DNA of 64,000 nt. Source: Mycolicibacterium sphagni (lineage in GTDB: Bacteria > Actinomycetota > Actinomycetes > Mycobacteriales > Mycobacteriaceae). The stretch lies in assembly GCF_013337765.1 (NCBI RefSeq), contig NZ_VBSB01000010.1, positions 682,001 to 746,000 of the forward strand, given 5' to 3'. The notes beneath the pieces were generated by a model that was not told the origin of the DNA, ran no database searches, and worked only from the letters and a program-made list of their open reading frames with translations. Both the position numbers and the translations under genes were made by a program. Below, piece after piece: positions 17,519 to 25,621 of the stretch; the first letter of the stretch is position 1; the number at the start of each line of letters is the position of its first letter.

Positions 17519-19768
17519 ATGTCCGCTGACTGGCAACCCACCGCCTGCATCCTCTGCGAATGCAACTGCGGCATCGTGGTGCAGACCGAGGGCCGCACGC
17601 TGGCCCGCATCCGCGGGGACAAGGACAACCCGGCCTCGCAGGGCTACACCTGCAACAAGGCGCTGCGCCTTGACCACTACCAGAACAACCGGGCTCGGCT
17701 GACCTCGCCGATGCGCCGCCGGCGTGACGGCAGCTACGAGGAGATCGACTGGGACACCGCCATCACCGAGATCGCGGCGGGTTTCCGGCGGATCGCCGAC
17801 ACCCACGGTGGCGAGAAGATCTTCTACTACGGCGGCGGTGGTCAGGGGAATCACCTCGGCGGCGCGTACAGCAGCTCCTTCCTCAAGCTGCTCGGTTCGC
17901 GCTACCGGTCCAATGCGCTGGCCCAGGAGAAGACCGGCGAGAACTGGGTGGACGTCCAGCTGTACGGCGGGCACACCAGGGGCGAGTTCGAGCACGCCGA
18001 GGTGTCGGTGTTCGTCGGGAAGAACCCGTGGATGTCCCAGAGTTTCCCCCGTGCCCGCACGGTACTCAACGACATCGCCAAAGATCCCGCCCGCTCAATG
18101 GTCGTCATCGACCCGGTGGTCACCGACACCGCCAAGATGGCGGACTTCCACCTGCGGGTGAAGCCCGGCGCCGACGCCTGGTGCCTGGCGGCGCTGGCCG
18201 CGGTGCTGGTGCAGGAAAACCTCTGCAACGAAGCCTTTCTCGCCGAGCACGTGCATGGCGCCGACGACGTCCGCGAGGTGCTGGGGACCATTCCGATCGG
18301 CGAGTACGCCCAGCGCAGCGGTGTCGACGAAGAGTTGTTGCGCGCGGCCGCACGCCGCATCGCCGCCGCCGACTCCGTCGCGGTCTTCGAGGACCTCGGC
18401 GTGCAACAGGCACCCAACAGCACCCTGTGCTCCTACCTCAACAAGCTGCTGTGGATCCTGACCGGTAGCTTCGCCAAACGCGGTGGGCAGCATCTGCATT
18501 CGTCATTCGCTCCGCTGTTCAGCCTCAGCGGCGTAGGGCGCTCCCCGGTGACCGGTGCGCCGATCATCGCCGGCCTGGTGCCATCCAACGTGGTGCCCCA
18601 GGAGATTTTGGCCGACCACCCCGACCGGTTCCGGGCCATGCTCGTCGAGAGCGCCAATCCGGCTCACTCGATCGCCGATTCCGGGAACTGCCGCGCGGCG
18701 TTCGAGTCCCTGGAGCTGCTGGTGGTGGTCGATGTGGCGATGACGGAGACGGCGCGGCTGGCCCACTATGTGCTGCCCGCCGCCACCCAGTTCGAGAAGC
18801 CCGAAGCCACGTTCTTCAATTTCGAGTTCCCGCGCAACGAGTTTCACCTGCGGCACCCCCTGTTCGAGCCCGTGCCCGGTACCTTGCCAGAGCCCGAGAT
18901 CTGGGCGCGGCTGGTTCGCGCGCTGGGGATGGTCAGCGATGACGACCTGCGTTCGCTGCGCGAGGCCGCCAAGCAAGGGCGGGATGCCTACACGAGTGCG
19001 TTCTTCACCGAGCTGGCCGCCAATCCCGCGCTGGGCAAGGTGCTGCCCTATGTGCTCTACGAGACGCTGGGCCCGACCCTGCCCGATGGGCTGGCCGGCG
19101 CGGCAGCGCTGTGGGGACTGGCTCAGAAGGCCGCCGTTGCCTACCCCGACGCGGTGCGGCGGGCCGGGCACGCCGACGGCAACGCGCTCTTCGACGCGAT
19201 CCTGACCAGCAAGTCGGGCGTGACGTTCAGCGTGCACGAGTATGTCGACGACTGGGCCCTCATGGGTCACCCCGATCACAAGATCAGGCTGGTGATTCCG
19301 GAGATGCTCGACGACATTCGCGCGCTGACCGACGACACCCCGGAGCTGACCAGCGCGGAGTTCCCGATCGTGCTGTCCGCCGGCGAGCGGCGCGCGTTCA
19401 CCGCCAATGACATCCTCCGAGATCCGTCCTGGCGCAAGCGCGACGCCGACGGAGCGCTGCGGGTCAGTGTCGAGGACGCCGAAGACCTCGGCCTGGTGGA
19501 CGGCGCCCGCGCGCGCATCACCACCGCTGCGGGCAGCGCTGAGGCCGTCGTCGAGGTCAGCGAGACCATGCTGCCGGGGCATGCCGCCCTGCCCAACGGT
19601 TTCGGCCTCGACTTCGTCGACGCCGACGGGCAGACCCGCGTGCCCGGCGTCGCCCCGAACGCGCTGACCTCCACCGACTGGCGCGATCCGTATGCCGGGA
19701 CGCCGTGGCACAAGCACGTCCCTGCGCGCATCGAGGCGGTGCCGGCCGGCCTCGTCGCGGCTGGATAG
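17519..19768 (+). CDS. Molybdopterin-dependent oxidoreductase (bis-MGD, DMSO-reductase superfamily)
   Basis: 749 aa. The N-terminal Fe-S binding motif has C10, C13, C17 and C45 (CxxCxxxC...C) for a [4Fe-4S] cluster; C15 lies between. Then come the molybdopterin-binding domains and, from about residue 620, a C-terminal dinucleotide-binding domain with LPNGFG. No Tat signal is visible, so it is probably cytoplasmic. It may oxidise or reduce a small organic substrate; identity unknown. Preceded by its likely TetR regulator at eight bases. AT-rich operator 1 lies just downstream. Confidence 0.88.
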   Translation: MSADWQPTACILCECNCGIVVQTEGRTLARIRGDKDNPASQGYTCNKALRLDHYQNNRARLTSPMRRRRDGSYEEIDWDTAITEIAAGFRRIADTHGGEKIFYYGGGGQGNHLGGAYSSSFLKLLGSRYRSNALAQEKTGENWVDVQLYGGHTRGEFEHAEVSVFVGKNPWMSQSFPRARTVLNDIAKDPARSMVVIDPVVTDTAKMADFHLRVKPGADAWCLAALAAVLVQENLCNEAFLAEHVHGADDVREVLGTIPIGEYAQRSGVDEELLRAAARRIAAADSVAVFEDLGVQQAPNSTLCSYLNKLLWILTGSFAKRGGQHLHSSFAPLFSLSGVGRSPVTGAPIIAGLVPSNVVPQEILADHPDRFRAMLVESANPAHSIADSGNCRAAFESLELLVVVDVAMTETARLAHYVLPAATQFEKPEATFFNFEFPRNEFHLRHPLFEPVPGTLPEPEIWARLVRALGMVSDDDLRSLREAAKQGRDAYTSAFFTELAANPALGKVLPYVLYETLGPTLPDGLAGAAALWGLAQKAAVAYPDAVRRAGHADGNALFDAILTSKSGVTFSVHEYVDDWALMGHPDHKIRLVIPEMLDDIRALTDDTPELTSAEFPIVLSAGERRAFTANDILRDPSWRKRDADGALRVSVEDAEDLGLVDGARARITTAAGSAEAVVEVSETMLPGHAALPNGFGLDFVDADGQTRVPGVAPNALTSTDWRDPYAGTPWHKHVPARIEAVPAGLVAAG

Positions 19769-19794
19769 GCCGCGGCCCGCCGAGCGGGCAATCA

Positions 19795-19814
19795 AATAAA
19801 TTGATTGATTTATT
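19795..19814. promoter_or_regulatory. TetR operator 1, upstream of the crotonase-like gene
   Basis: Inverted repeat with arms AATAAAT and ATTTATT around TGATTG, in otherwise GC-rich sequence, 67 bases upstream of the ATG at 19882. Its inner 16 bases match operator 2 at 21552-21567 (read on the minus strand) at 14 of 16 positions. The shared core is TAAATT, two variable bases, then TTGATTTA. Confidence 0.65.
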
Positions 19815-19881
19815 GCGGCCGCTGGTCGAATCCCGTTATGTTGCAGGCAGCATCACGACCTGCGACGGGAGCACAATCACG

Positions 19882-20850
19882 ATGAAACACGACTACGAGG
19901 AGATGAAGAGGGCAGCCGAGCCCTTCATCAAATTCGAGAAGGACGTCGCTAATCGGATCGCTTACATCACCTTCGATCGGCCCGACGAGCTGAACTCGAC
20001 CACCATGGGGATGCGGCAGAACTTCGCCGACATGATCCACAAGTGCAACGTCGATGACGACGTCAAGGTCGTGGTGATCCGCGGTGAAGGAAACGACTTC
20101 GGCAGCGGCGGTGATCTGCCCGAGCAGCGAGAGATGCTCGAGAACCCGGGAACATCTCTGCTGCATGAACTTTCGATCAACGACGACAGCGTGAAGTACC
20201 CGCCCGGTGATTCCTACCGCTACCTCTACACTCTCACCGATCACTACGCCAAGGCCCGCGCCGGCAACCGCCCGCTCCAGGAGTGCAAGAAGGTCACCAT
20301 CGTGGAGGCCAAAGGATATTGCTACGGCTGGCACTTCTACCAAGCCGGTGACGCGGACCTCGTGGTGTCCTCCGACGACGCGCTGTTCGGCCACCCGGCC
20401 TTCCGGTACGTCGGCTGGGGCCCACGACTCTGGTGGTGGGCCGAAACCATGGGCCTGCGCAAATTCTCCGAAATGCTTTTCACCGGAAGGCCGTTCACAG
20501 CGGAGGAGATGTACGAGTGCGGGTTCATCAATAGCGTGGTCCCCCGGGAACAGCTGGAGGCCGAGACGCTCAAGTACGCGATGGCCTGCTCCAAGTCACG
20601 CCCGACCGACACCGTCGTGGTGCAGAAGACCTTCCTCGAGCTCTACAAGCAGCACAAGGGGGAGTATTTCGGCAGCCTGCTGACCGGCGTGGTCGAGGGA
20701 ATGCTGCCGATGATGACCAACGACCGCGACAACTACCCCGACCTGACCGAGGGCACCTTCGAGAAGGGTCTGAACAACGTCGTCAAGGACAACGACCTCA
20801 ACTTCCCACCGGAATGGCGGCTGAGTCACTCCGGACGGAAGAAGCCCTGA
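19882..20850 (+). CDS. Enoyl-CoA hydratase/isomerase-family protein lacking both canonical glutamates
   Basis: 322 aa crotonase fold, about 60 residues longer than typical hydratases. Oxyanion-hole loops are present: FGSGGDL (about 73-79) and KGYCYG (144-149). The two catalytic Glu of hydratases are missing: Tyr153 stands at the Glu144 position and Ala173 at the Glu164 position (FGHPAF). It probably binds an acyl-CoA but does something other than simple hydration. ATG 19882 is chosen because upstream in-frame sequence includes the operator. The last 53 bases overlap the convergent tetR gene. Confidence 0.85.
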   Translation: MKHDYEEMKRAAEPFIKFEKDVANRIAYITFDRPDELNSTTMGMRQNFADMIHKCNVDDDVKVVVIRGEGNDFGSGGDLPEQREMLENPGTSLLHELSINDDSVKYPPGDSYRYLYTLTDHYAKARAGNRPLQECKKVTIVEAKGYCYGWHFYQAGDADLVVSSDDALFGHPAFRYVGWGPRLWWWAETMGLRKFSEMLFTGRPFTAEEMYECGFINSVVPREQLEAETLKYAMACSKSRPTDTVVVQKTFLELYKQHKGEYFGSLLTGVVEGMLPMMTNDRDNYPDLTEGTFEKGLNNVVKDNDLNFPPEWRLSHSGRKKP

Positions 20851-21523
20851 CCTGACCGTCACGGGTGGCGCCATCAAGGCGAGCTACCGGTGCCTCCCAC
20901 AGCCCCACCAGGGCGGTGACCAGCTCCTCGGCGACCATCGACCAGCTCGAACTTGTTGACGGTCGACTACGGGCGCGCTCGCCCTCGATCTCGGCGCAGG
21001 TGTGCATCAACAGATTCCGCGCCATCGTCCAGCGGCCAGCCCGAACGCGCTTCGGGTGTTCGGGGAGGGTTCGGTTGATCCCGCGGACCGTCTTCAGCAT
21101 GAGCTCGGACGTCATCGCGTCGGACCCCACCAGATCCCGACAGGTGGGGTCGGCCATCACCTGGGCCGCGAAACGTGCGTAAGACGTGGTCGTTCCGAGT
21201 GCATCGAGATGCTCGGTCAACGGATAGACCAGTACGCCGATCCAATCGCGCAACTGGGGGGTCGACGGAATGCAGTCCAGCTTGCGCTGTCTGATCTCAT
21301 CAATGGCTGCCCGGTGCCTTGCCTCGATCGCGCGCAGCAGATCTGCCCGTGACCCGAAGTGGTAGCAGGCGGCCGCATTGTTGCCCTGCCCGGCCGCCTC
21401 GCTGATCTGCCGGTTCGACACCCCATACATGCCTTGCTCGGCGAAGAGCCGCTCAGCCGCCACCAGTAATGCGTCCCGTGTGGCGGCCGACCGATCGGTT
21501 CGCTGGTCTCTGGCTGGGCTCAC
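20798..21523 (-). CDS. TetR-family regulator (likely binds operators 1 and 2)
   Basis: 241 aa. HTH: RDALLVAAERLFAEQG and a recognition region with GQGNNAAACYHFGSRADL. The C-terminal domain is of the large-TetR type seen next to lipid and steroid genes. Operator 2 lies 28 bp upstream of its start and operator 1 before the crotonase-like gene, so it probably autoregulates and controls that gene. It is the last gene behind the P450 operon, 63 bp after the P450 stop. Its 3' end overlaps the convergent crotonase-like gene by 53 bp. Confidence 0.88.
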   Translation of the reverse strand: MSPARDQRTDRSAATRDALLVAAERLFAEQGMYGVSNRQISEAAGQGNNAAACYHFGSRADLLRAIEARHRAAIDEIRQRKLDCIPSTPQLRDWIGVLVYPLTEHLDALGTTTSYARFAAQVMADPTCRDLVGSDAMTSELMLKTVRGINRTLPEHPKRVRAGRWTMARNLLMHTCAEIEGERARSRPSTSSSWSMVAEELVTALVGLWEAPVARLDGATRDGQVRASSVRSDSAAIPVGS

Positions 21524-21551
21524 CGTTCATAGTGGACACCACACGCGAAGG

Positions 21552-21567
21552 TAAATCAAGAAATTTA
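21552..21567. promoter_or_regulatory. TetR operator 2, upstream of tetR
   Basis: TAAAT and ATTTA arms around six bases; minus-strand reading TAAATTTCTTGATTTA matches operator 1 at 14 of 16 positions. It lies in the 63-bp gap between the P450 stop and the TetR start, implying a dedicated, autoregulated tetR promoter. Confidence 0.65.
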
Positions 21568-21586
21568 GGTCGCAAACGCCGCTGAG

Positions 21587-22810
21587 CTACACCTGGACCG
21601 GGATGTTGTTCCAGCCCCACTGGAAACTGGACGGCGGCCGGTGGGCCTGCTCGCCGAGGACCCGATAGTCAGGAACGCGGCGCAGCCATTCCTGCAACAT
21701 CACCGCGATCTCGAGGCGGGCCATGTGGTACCCCAGGCAGAAATGCTGACCGCGACCGAAGGCCAGTGATCGCTGGATCGGCCGGTTCCAGATGAACGTC
21801 TCCGGGTCGGGAAATTCCCGCTCGTCGCGGTTGGCCGAAGCCAGCAACGTGATGATCCGCTGACCCGGTTGAAGAGTCGTGTCGTGAATGGTGAAGGGAC
21901 GCCGCACCGTTCGGGCGAACCACTGCGCCGGGGCGCAGTAGCGGATGATCTCTTCGCGGGCCACCGGCACATTGGCCTCGAGATCAGCCCGCACCGCAGC
22001 CAGCTGGTCGGGGTTGCGGCTGAGCTCCCATAATCCGTGCGCGACGATCTTCGGCACCGTCTCGGTACCGCCGATGAACACCCCGAGCATCTGGACGGCG
22101 ACTTCGCTGTCGGTCAGCGCCGAGCCGTCGGGCAGCCGGTACGCCAGCAGATTCTCCACGATCGGCAACGGCCCACCGAACTCACCGGCCCTGACCTGGC
22201 GCACGATCGGGATCAGGTACTCCAGGTAGCCCGGCCGGGCGTTGGCCACCTCGACACCGCTGCCCGGCTGCGCCAGGCTGCCGGCGTTGACTCCTGCCAG
22301 CACATCGGCGGCCAAATCGGTTGGTAGACCGACTAGTTCGCACACCACCGAGGCAGCGACGATACCGCCGAAGTCCTGGGTGAGGTCGAATGTTCCGCGG
22401 GGCAGCAGTTCGTCGAGTTGCTGGTTGGCCAGCTCGCGAATCCGGTCCTGCCACTGGGCGACAGACTTCGGCCGGAACTGGCCTGCGGTGCAGCGGCGTA
22501 CATCGTCGTAGAGCGGGGCGTCGAAGTTCGCGTGAAACGGCAAGGGGTGCAAAGGCGGATCGGCGACCGGACCGTCGTTGCGGTTGGCCAGCACCGCCGC
22601 CGCCGGCAGCGTTCCCTCCGATGCGACGAAGGTGCCGTCGTTGATCGCCAGTACCTCCCACACGTCGTTGAACCGGGACAACGCGAAGGTGTCGAGCTCG
22701 TCGACGTAGTACACCGGGTAGTGGTCGCGCAGCGTCCGATAGAACGGCCGCGGATCGGCCATCACCGCTGCATCGAACGGGCTGTACGAGAAGTCTTGCA
22801 TCACGGCCAT
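21587..22810 (-). CDS. Cytochrome P450 (second in operon)
   Basis: 407 aa. I-helix GGTETV supplies the acid-alcohol pair, EEIIR is the ExxR motif, and FGRGQHFCLG holds the heme-ligand Cys at about 358. It starts MAVMQDF; the ATG shares its A with the preceding TAA (TAATG), indicating translational coupling to the NIPSNAP-like gene. It hydroxylates an unknown hydrophobic substrate with electrons from the operon ferredoxin. A longer frame reading back to 23047 exists but overlaps the NIPSNAP-like gene and is rejected. Confidence 0.93.
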   Translation of the reverse strand: MAVMQDFSYSPFDAAVMADPRPFYRTLRDHYPVYYVDELDTFALSRFNDVWEVLAINDGTFVASEGTLPAAAVLANRNDGPVADPPLHPLPFHANFDAPLYDDVRRCTAGQFRPKSVAQWQDRIRELANQQLDELLPRGTFDLTQDFGGIVAASVVCELVGLPTDLAADVLAGVNAGSLAQPGSGVEVANARPGYLEYLIPIVRQVRAGEFGGPLPIVENLLAYRLPDGSALTDSEVAVQMLGVFIGGTETVPKIVAHGLWELSRNPDQLAAVRADLEANVPVAREEIIRYCAPAQWFARTVRRPFTIHDTTLQPGQRIITLLASANRDEREFPDPETFIWNRPIQRSLAFGRGQHFCLGYHMARLEIAVMLQEWLRRVPDYRVLGEQAHRPPSSFQWGWNNIPVQV

Positions 22811-23514
22811 TATCGGAGCGGGGACGGCGGTAGAGCCTGCAGGATGGAGTCCTCCCAGCCGTCCCGCAGCGCGGGCGCGACGCTCATCCACGTGACGATC
22901 TCGGCAGGCGGGGTGTCCTTCCAGGACGGATAGTGGTTCTCGAAGCAGTCCCAGTCGCCGTCGAGCGCCCAGTAGTGGATCACCTCGTTGAAACGGAACG
23001 TGGTGATGAACGACCCGAGCCAGCGTTTGCCGGTGCTCTCCGACCACGGCACATAAAGGCGCTCCAGCTCGCGGATGTAGTCATCCTGCTTGCCGGGCTT
23101 GGTCTGCATGATCTCCTGGATCACCAGTCCGGCACCGAAGTTCGCATCCTGCAGCTCAGCCAGCGTGCGGTTGCTGCGACCGGCGTACATGATCCGGCCC
23201 TCCCCCGAAGCGCCGACACTGGCGAGGTAATCCGACCACGCCGCCGCCGCTTCACGCTGGCTGCCACCGGGCGCCTGCTCGCGGCCGATGCGCGCGTAAT
23301 CGCCGAAGGCGTCGATCTCCCAGATGATCGTCACCTGCGGCCAGTGGCCGTTGTAGGCCGTGGTCTCCCAGATGGAGAACAGCCGCGCCCCAAGCGTTTC
23401 CATCATGGGCTGGTAGATGCTGGTGAACTGCTCGGTGAAGCGGTCGCTGCGCTCCGAGCCCAGCGCGATCGTCTCGTGCAGGTACATCAGGGTGTGGCTG
23501 AAGAACTTCTTCAC
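22810..23514 (-). CDS. NIPSNAP-like dimeric alpha/beta-barrel protein
   Basis: 234 aa. Two related halves (about 1-110 and 120-230) each look like a NIPSNAP/EthD-type ferredoxin-like fold. The first half includes LMYLHETIALG and LFSIWETTAYNG; the second FGAGLVIQEIM and LGSFITTFRFNEV. No catalytic motif is recognised. It sits between the ferredoxin (3-bp gap) and a P450 (1-bp overlap), so it likely handles the same substrate, perhaps as a non-heme carrier or isomerase. That role is inference. Confidence 0.65.
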   Translation of the reverse strand: MKKFFSHTLMYLHETIALGSERSDRFTEQFTSIYQPMMETLGARLFSIWETTAYNGHWPQVTIIWEIDAFGDYARIGREQAPGGSQREAAAAWSDYLASVGASGEGRIMYAGRSNRTLAELQDANFGAGLVIQEIMQTKPGKQDDYIRELERLYVPWSESTGKRWLGSFITTFRFNEVIHYWALDGDWDCFENHYPSWKDTPPAEIVTWMSVAPALRDGWEDSILQALPPSPLR

Positions 23515-23517
23515 CGA

Positions 23518-23730
23518 TCAGTCCTCGACCAAGCTCAGCGCCGCGGCCGGGCATTGTGTGACGGCCTGCTGCATCCGCTCCCGGTCCGATTCCGCACGGC
23601 GGTCGCCGTGGATGCGGACGCTGCCGTCGTCGTCGACCTCGAACACATCCTCGGCGATCGTCTCGCAGATGCCGTGACCCGTGCACTTGCCGAGATCCAC
23701 TTCGATACGCATACCCTGCCCCACAGTCAC
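23518..23730 (-). CDS. [3Fe-4S] ferredoxin
   Basis: 70 aa. C16-x2-H19-x2-C22 and C60-P match the mycobacterial P450-linked ferredoxins, in which His replaces the cluster's fourth Cys. It likely passes electrons from a ferredoxin reductase encoded elsewhere to one or both flanking P450s. The GTG start overlaps the stop of the upstream P450 (GTGA), and the next gene starts three bases downstream. Confidence 0.93.
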   Translation of the reverse strand: MTVGQGMRIEVDLGKCTGHGICETIAEDVFEVDDDGSVRIHGDRRAESDRERMQQAVTQCPAAALSLVED

Positions 23731-24968
23731 CGGACGAATGCCGGGAGGCGCTTGATCCCGTGCACGAAACTACTCAGGAGATAGTCGGGCTCACCCAACT
23801 CGACGTCGACCCGGAACAGCAACTCCCGGAACAGGTTCCGGATCTCGGTTCGGGCGAGCTGATTGCCGAGGCAGAAGTGCGGGCCGCCGCCGCCGAAGCC
23901 GAGGTGCGGGTTGGGCGAGCGCTGCAGGTTGAACGCCTGCGGCTGGTCGAAGGCGGCGGCGTCGCGGTTCGCCGAGCAGTAGAACAGCCCCACCTTGTCA
24001 CCGGCCCTGAGCTGCTGGCCGGCCAGTTCGGTGTCCTGCGTGACGAACCGGGCGAACTGCAACACCGGTGTGGCCCATCGGATGAACTCCTCGACCGCCG
24101 GGCCGATCCTGGCGTCGAAGTCCGCCATCAGCAACGCGCGCTGGTCGGGGTTTGCCGCGAGCGCCAGCATGGCGTGCGATGTCGTCTGCTTGGTGGTGTC
24201 GTTGCCCGCCGAGGCGAGTAGCACCAGGAACGCGCCGATCTCCTCGTCGGTGAGGCGGTGCCCGTCGATCTCGGCGTTGACGATGCTGGTCATCAGGTCG
24301 TCGCCGGGGTGGCGGCGGCGGAACTTGGCCAGTTCGATGCCGGTGCCGGCGAGCAGGAACATCTCGCTGACGGTCGCCTCGGCCCGCTCCTCGATCGTGG
24401 CGTACTCGTCATCACTCATGCTGAACAACTTCTCGGCGGCCTTGGCAACGGCCTCGCGGTCGGAGTTGGGCACGCCCAGCATCTCGGAGATCGTCATCAT
24501 CGGCAGCCGCGCCGAACAGGCGGCCACGAAGTCCACCTCACCGGCGCCGACCAGTTCGTCGACCACGGTGGCGGCGTTCTTGCGGACCTGCTCGTCGATC
24601 TGGGCGACGTTGCGCGGGGTGAACGCCGAGCTGATCAGCCGGCGGTACGTCGTGTGCTGCGGCGGATCCATCATCAGGAAGAACGTCGCGATCCGCTGGA
24701 TCTCGGCGGGCATCGGATCCAGCGCGATGCCCTGCGCCGAGCTGAACAGCTCCGGGTGCAGGCTGGCGTGGGCGATGTCGGCCCGGCGGGTCAGCGCCCA
24801 GTACCCCGGCTCCTCCATCGGGAACAGCGAAGGAAACGGCTCATGCCAGGTGAGCCCGTCGGTTGCCCGCAGCTCGGCGAAGGTCTGCTCACGTACGTCG
24901 AAGGGCTGGCCCCAGAATCGCCGCGAGGTGATGTCGTGATGGCTGTAGTCACGTAGGTCCCCGGACAC
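23727..24968 (-). CDS. Cytochrome P450 (first in operon)
   Basis: 413 aa from the GTG ending at 24968. I-helix SAGNDTTK, ExxR in EEFIRWATP, heme motif FGGGGPHFCLGN with Cys at about 366. The C-terminal VHGIKRLP is common in actinobacterial CYPs of lipid metabolism. It heads a coupled operon with ferredoxin, NIPSNAP-like and second P450 genes. A longer in-frame extension to 25046 would cover the divergent promoter region and is not favoured. Confidence 0.93.
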   Translation of the reverse strand: MSGDLRDYSHHDITSRRFWGQPFDVREQTFAELRATDGLTWHEPFPSLFPMEEPGYWALTRRADIAHASLHPELFSSAQGIALDPMPAEIQRIATFFLMMDPPQHTTYRRLISSAFTPRNVAQIDEQVRKNAATVVDELVGAGEVDFVAACSARLPMMTISEMLGVPNSDREAVAKAAEKLFSMSDDEYATIEERAEATVSEMFLLAGTGIELAKFRRRHPGDDLMTSIVNAEIDGHRLTDEEIGAFLVLLASAGNDTTKQTTSHAMLALAANPDQRALLMADFDARIGPAVEEFIRWATPVLQFARFVTQDTELAGQQLRAGDKVGLFYCSANRDAAAFDQPQAFNLQRSPNPHLGFGGGGPHFCLGNQLARTEIRNLFRELLFRVDVELGEPDYLLSSFVHGIKRLPAFVR

Positions 24969-25025
24969 GTGCCCAGCGTGACACTTTGCCCAGTATTTGT
25001 AAAGACAGTGTTTTCGGTCTCGGAT

Positions 25026-25044
25026 GTGTGAACGCACGTGACAC
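25026..25044. promoter_or_regulatory. Weak inverted repeat in the divergent P450/tetR promoter region
   Basis: GTGT and ACAC arms surround an ACG...CGT core in the 104-bp gap between the P450 operon and the TetR gene. It is only partly symmetric; it is the best candidate operator seen there. Confidence 0.3.
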
Positions 25045-25059
25045 ATAGCCCTCGACCTG

Positions 25060-25065
25060 TAATCC
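25060..25065 (+). promoter_or_regulatory. -10-like element of a probably leaderless tetR
   Basis: TAATCC ends seven bases before the GTG at 25073, and no Shine-Dalgarno sequence precedes the start. This spacing suggests transcription begins at the start codon, which is common in mycobacteria. Confidence 0.35.
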
Positions 25066-25072
25066 TGTACAC

Positions 25073-25621
25073 GTGAGCCAGGCGCCGGCAGGAAGCACCG
25101 CGATACCCGACGAGGACGAGTCGTCCTCGCGGAGGCGCATCCTCAACGCCACCGCCGAGGTGCTCGCCCGCAGCGGTCAGACCAAGCTCAGCCTGTCCGA
25201 GGTCGCCCTGCAGGCGGGTGTCTCCCGGCCCACGCTGTACCGGTGGTTCGCCTCCAAAACTGAGTTGCTCGACGCGTTCGGCGTCTACGAGCGGGAGATG
25301 TTCGACACCGGTATCAGCCGCGCCACCGCCGGGCTACGCGGGACCGACAAGCTGGACGCGGCGCTGCAGTTCATCGTCGCCTATCAGCAGACGTACTCCG
25401 GGGTGCGGCTCATCGACGTCGAACCCGAGGTGGTGGTCCTCCAACTGTCCCGGATCCTGCCGGTGATGCGGACCCGGCTGCAGCGGCTGCTGAGCGGGCC
25501 GAACGCCGGGCTCAAGGCGGCCACCGCAATTCGTATCGCGGTGTCGCACTACGTGGTCCGCAGTGACGACGCCGACCAGTTCCTGGCCCAGCTCCGCCAC
25601 GCCGTCGGCATCAAGCAGTGA
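25073..25621 (+). CDS. TetR-family regulator
   Basis: 182 aa. HTH: ILNATAEVLARSG, LQAGVSRPTLYRWFASK. It begins with GTG 25073 and no obvious ribosome-binding site. Divergent from the P450 operon and overlapping the following LLM gene by four bases (GTGA), so it could control both. The ligand is unknown. Confidence 0.88.
   Translation: MSQAPAGSTAIPDEDESSSRRRILNATAEVLARSGQTKLSLSEVALQAGVSRPTLYRWFASKTELLDAFGVYEREMFDTGISRATAGLRGTDKLDAALQFIVAYQQTYSGVRLIDVEPEVVVLQLSRILPVMRTRLQRLLSGPNAGLKAATAIRIAVSHYVVRSDDADQFLAQLRHAVGIKQ

Noticed and set aside
18503..19795. 430-codon minus-strand frame antisense to the molybdopterin oxidoreductase
   Set aside because: No recognisable domain and shadow-like composition.
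22811..23047. N-terminal extension of the second P450
   Set aside because: It would lie out of frame over the NIPSNAP-like gene and lacks P450 character; TAATG gives a natural start at 22810.
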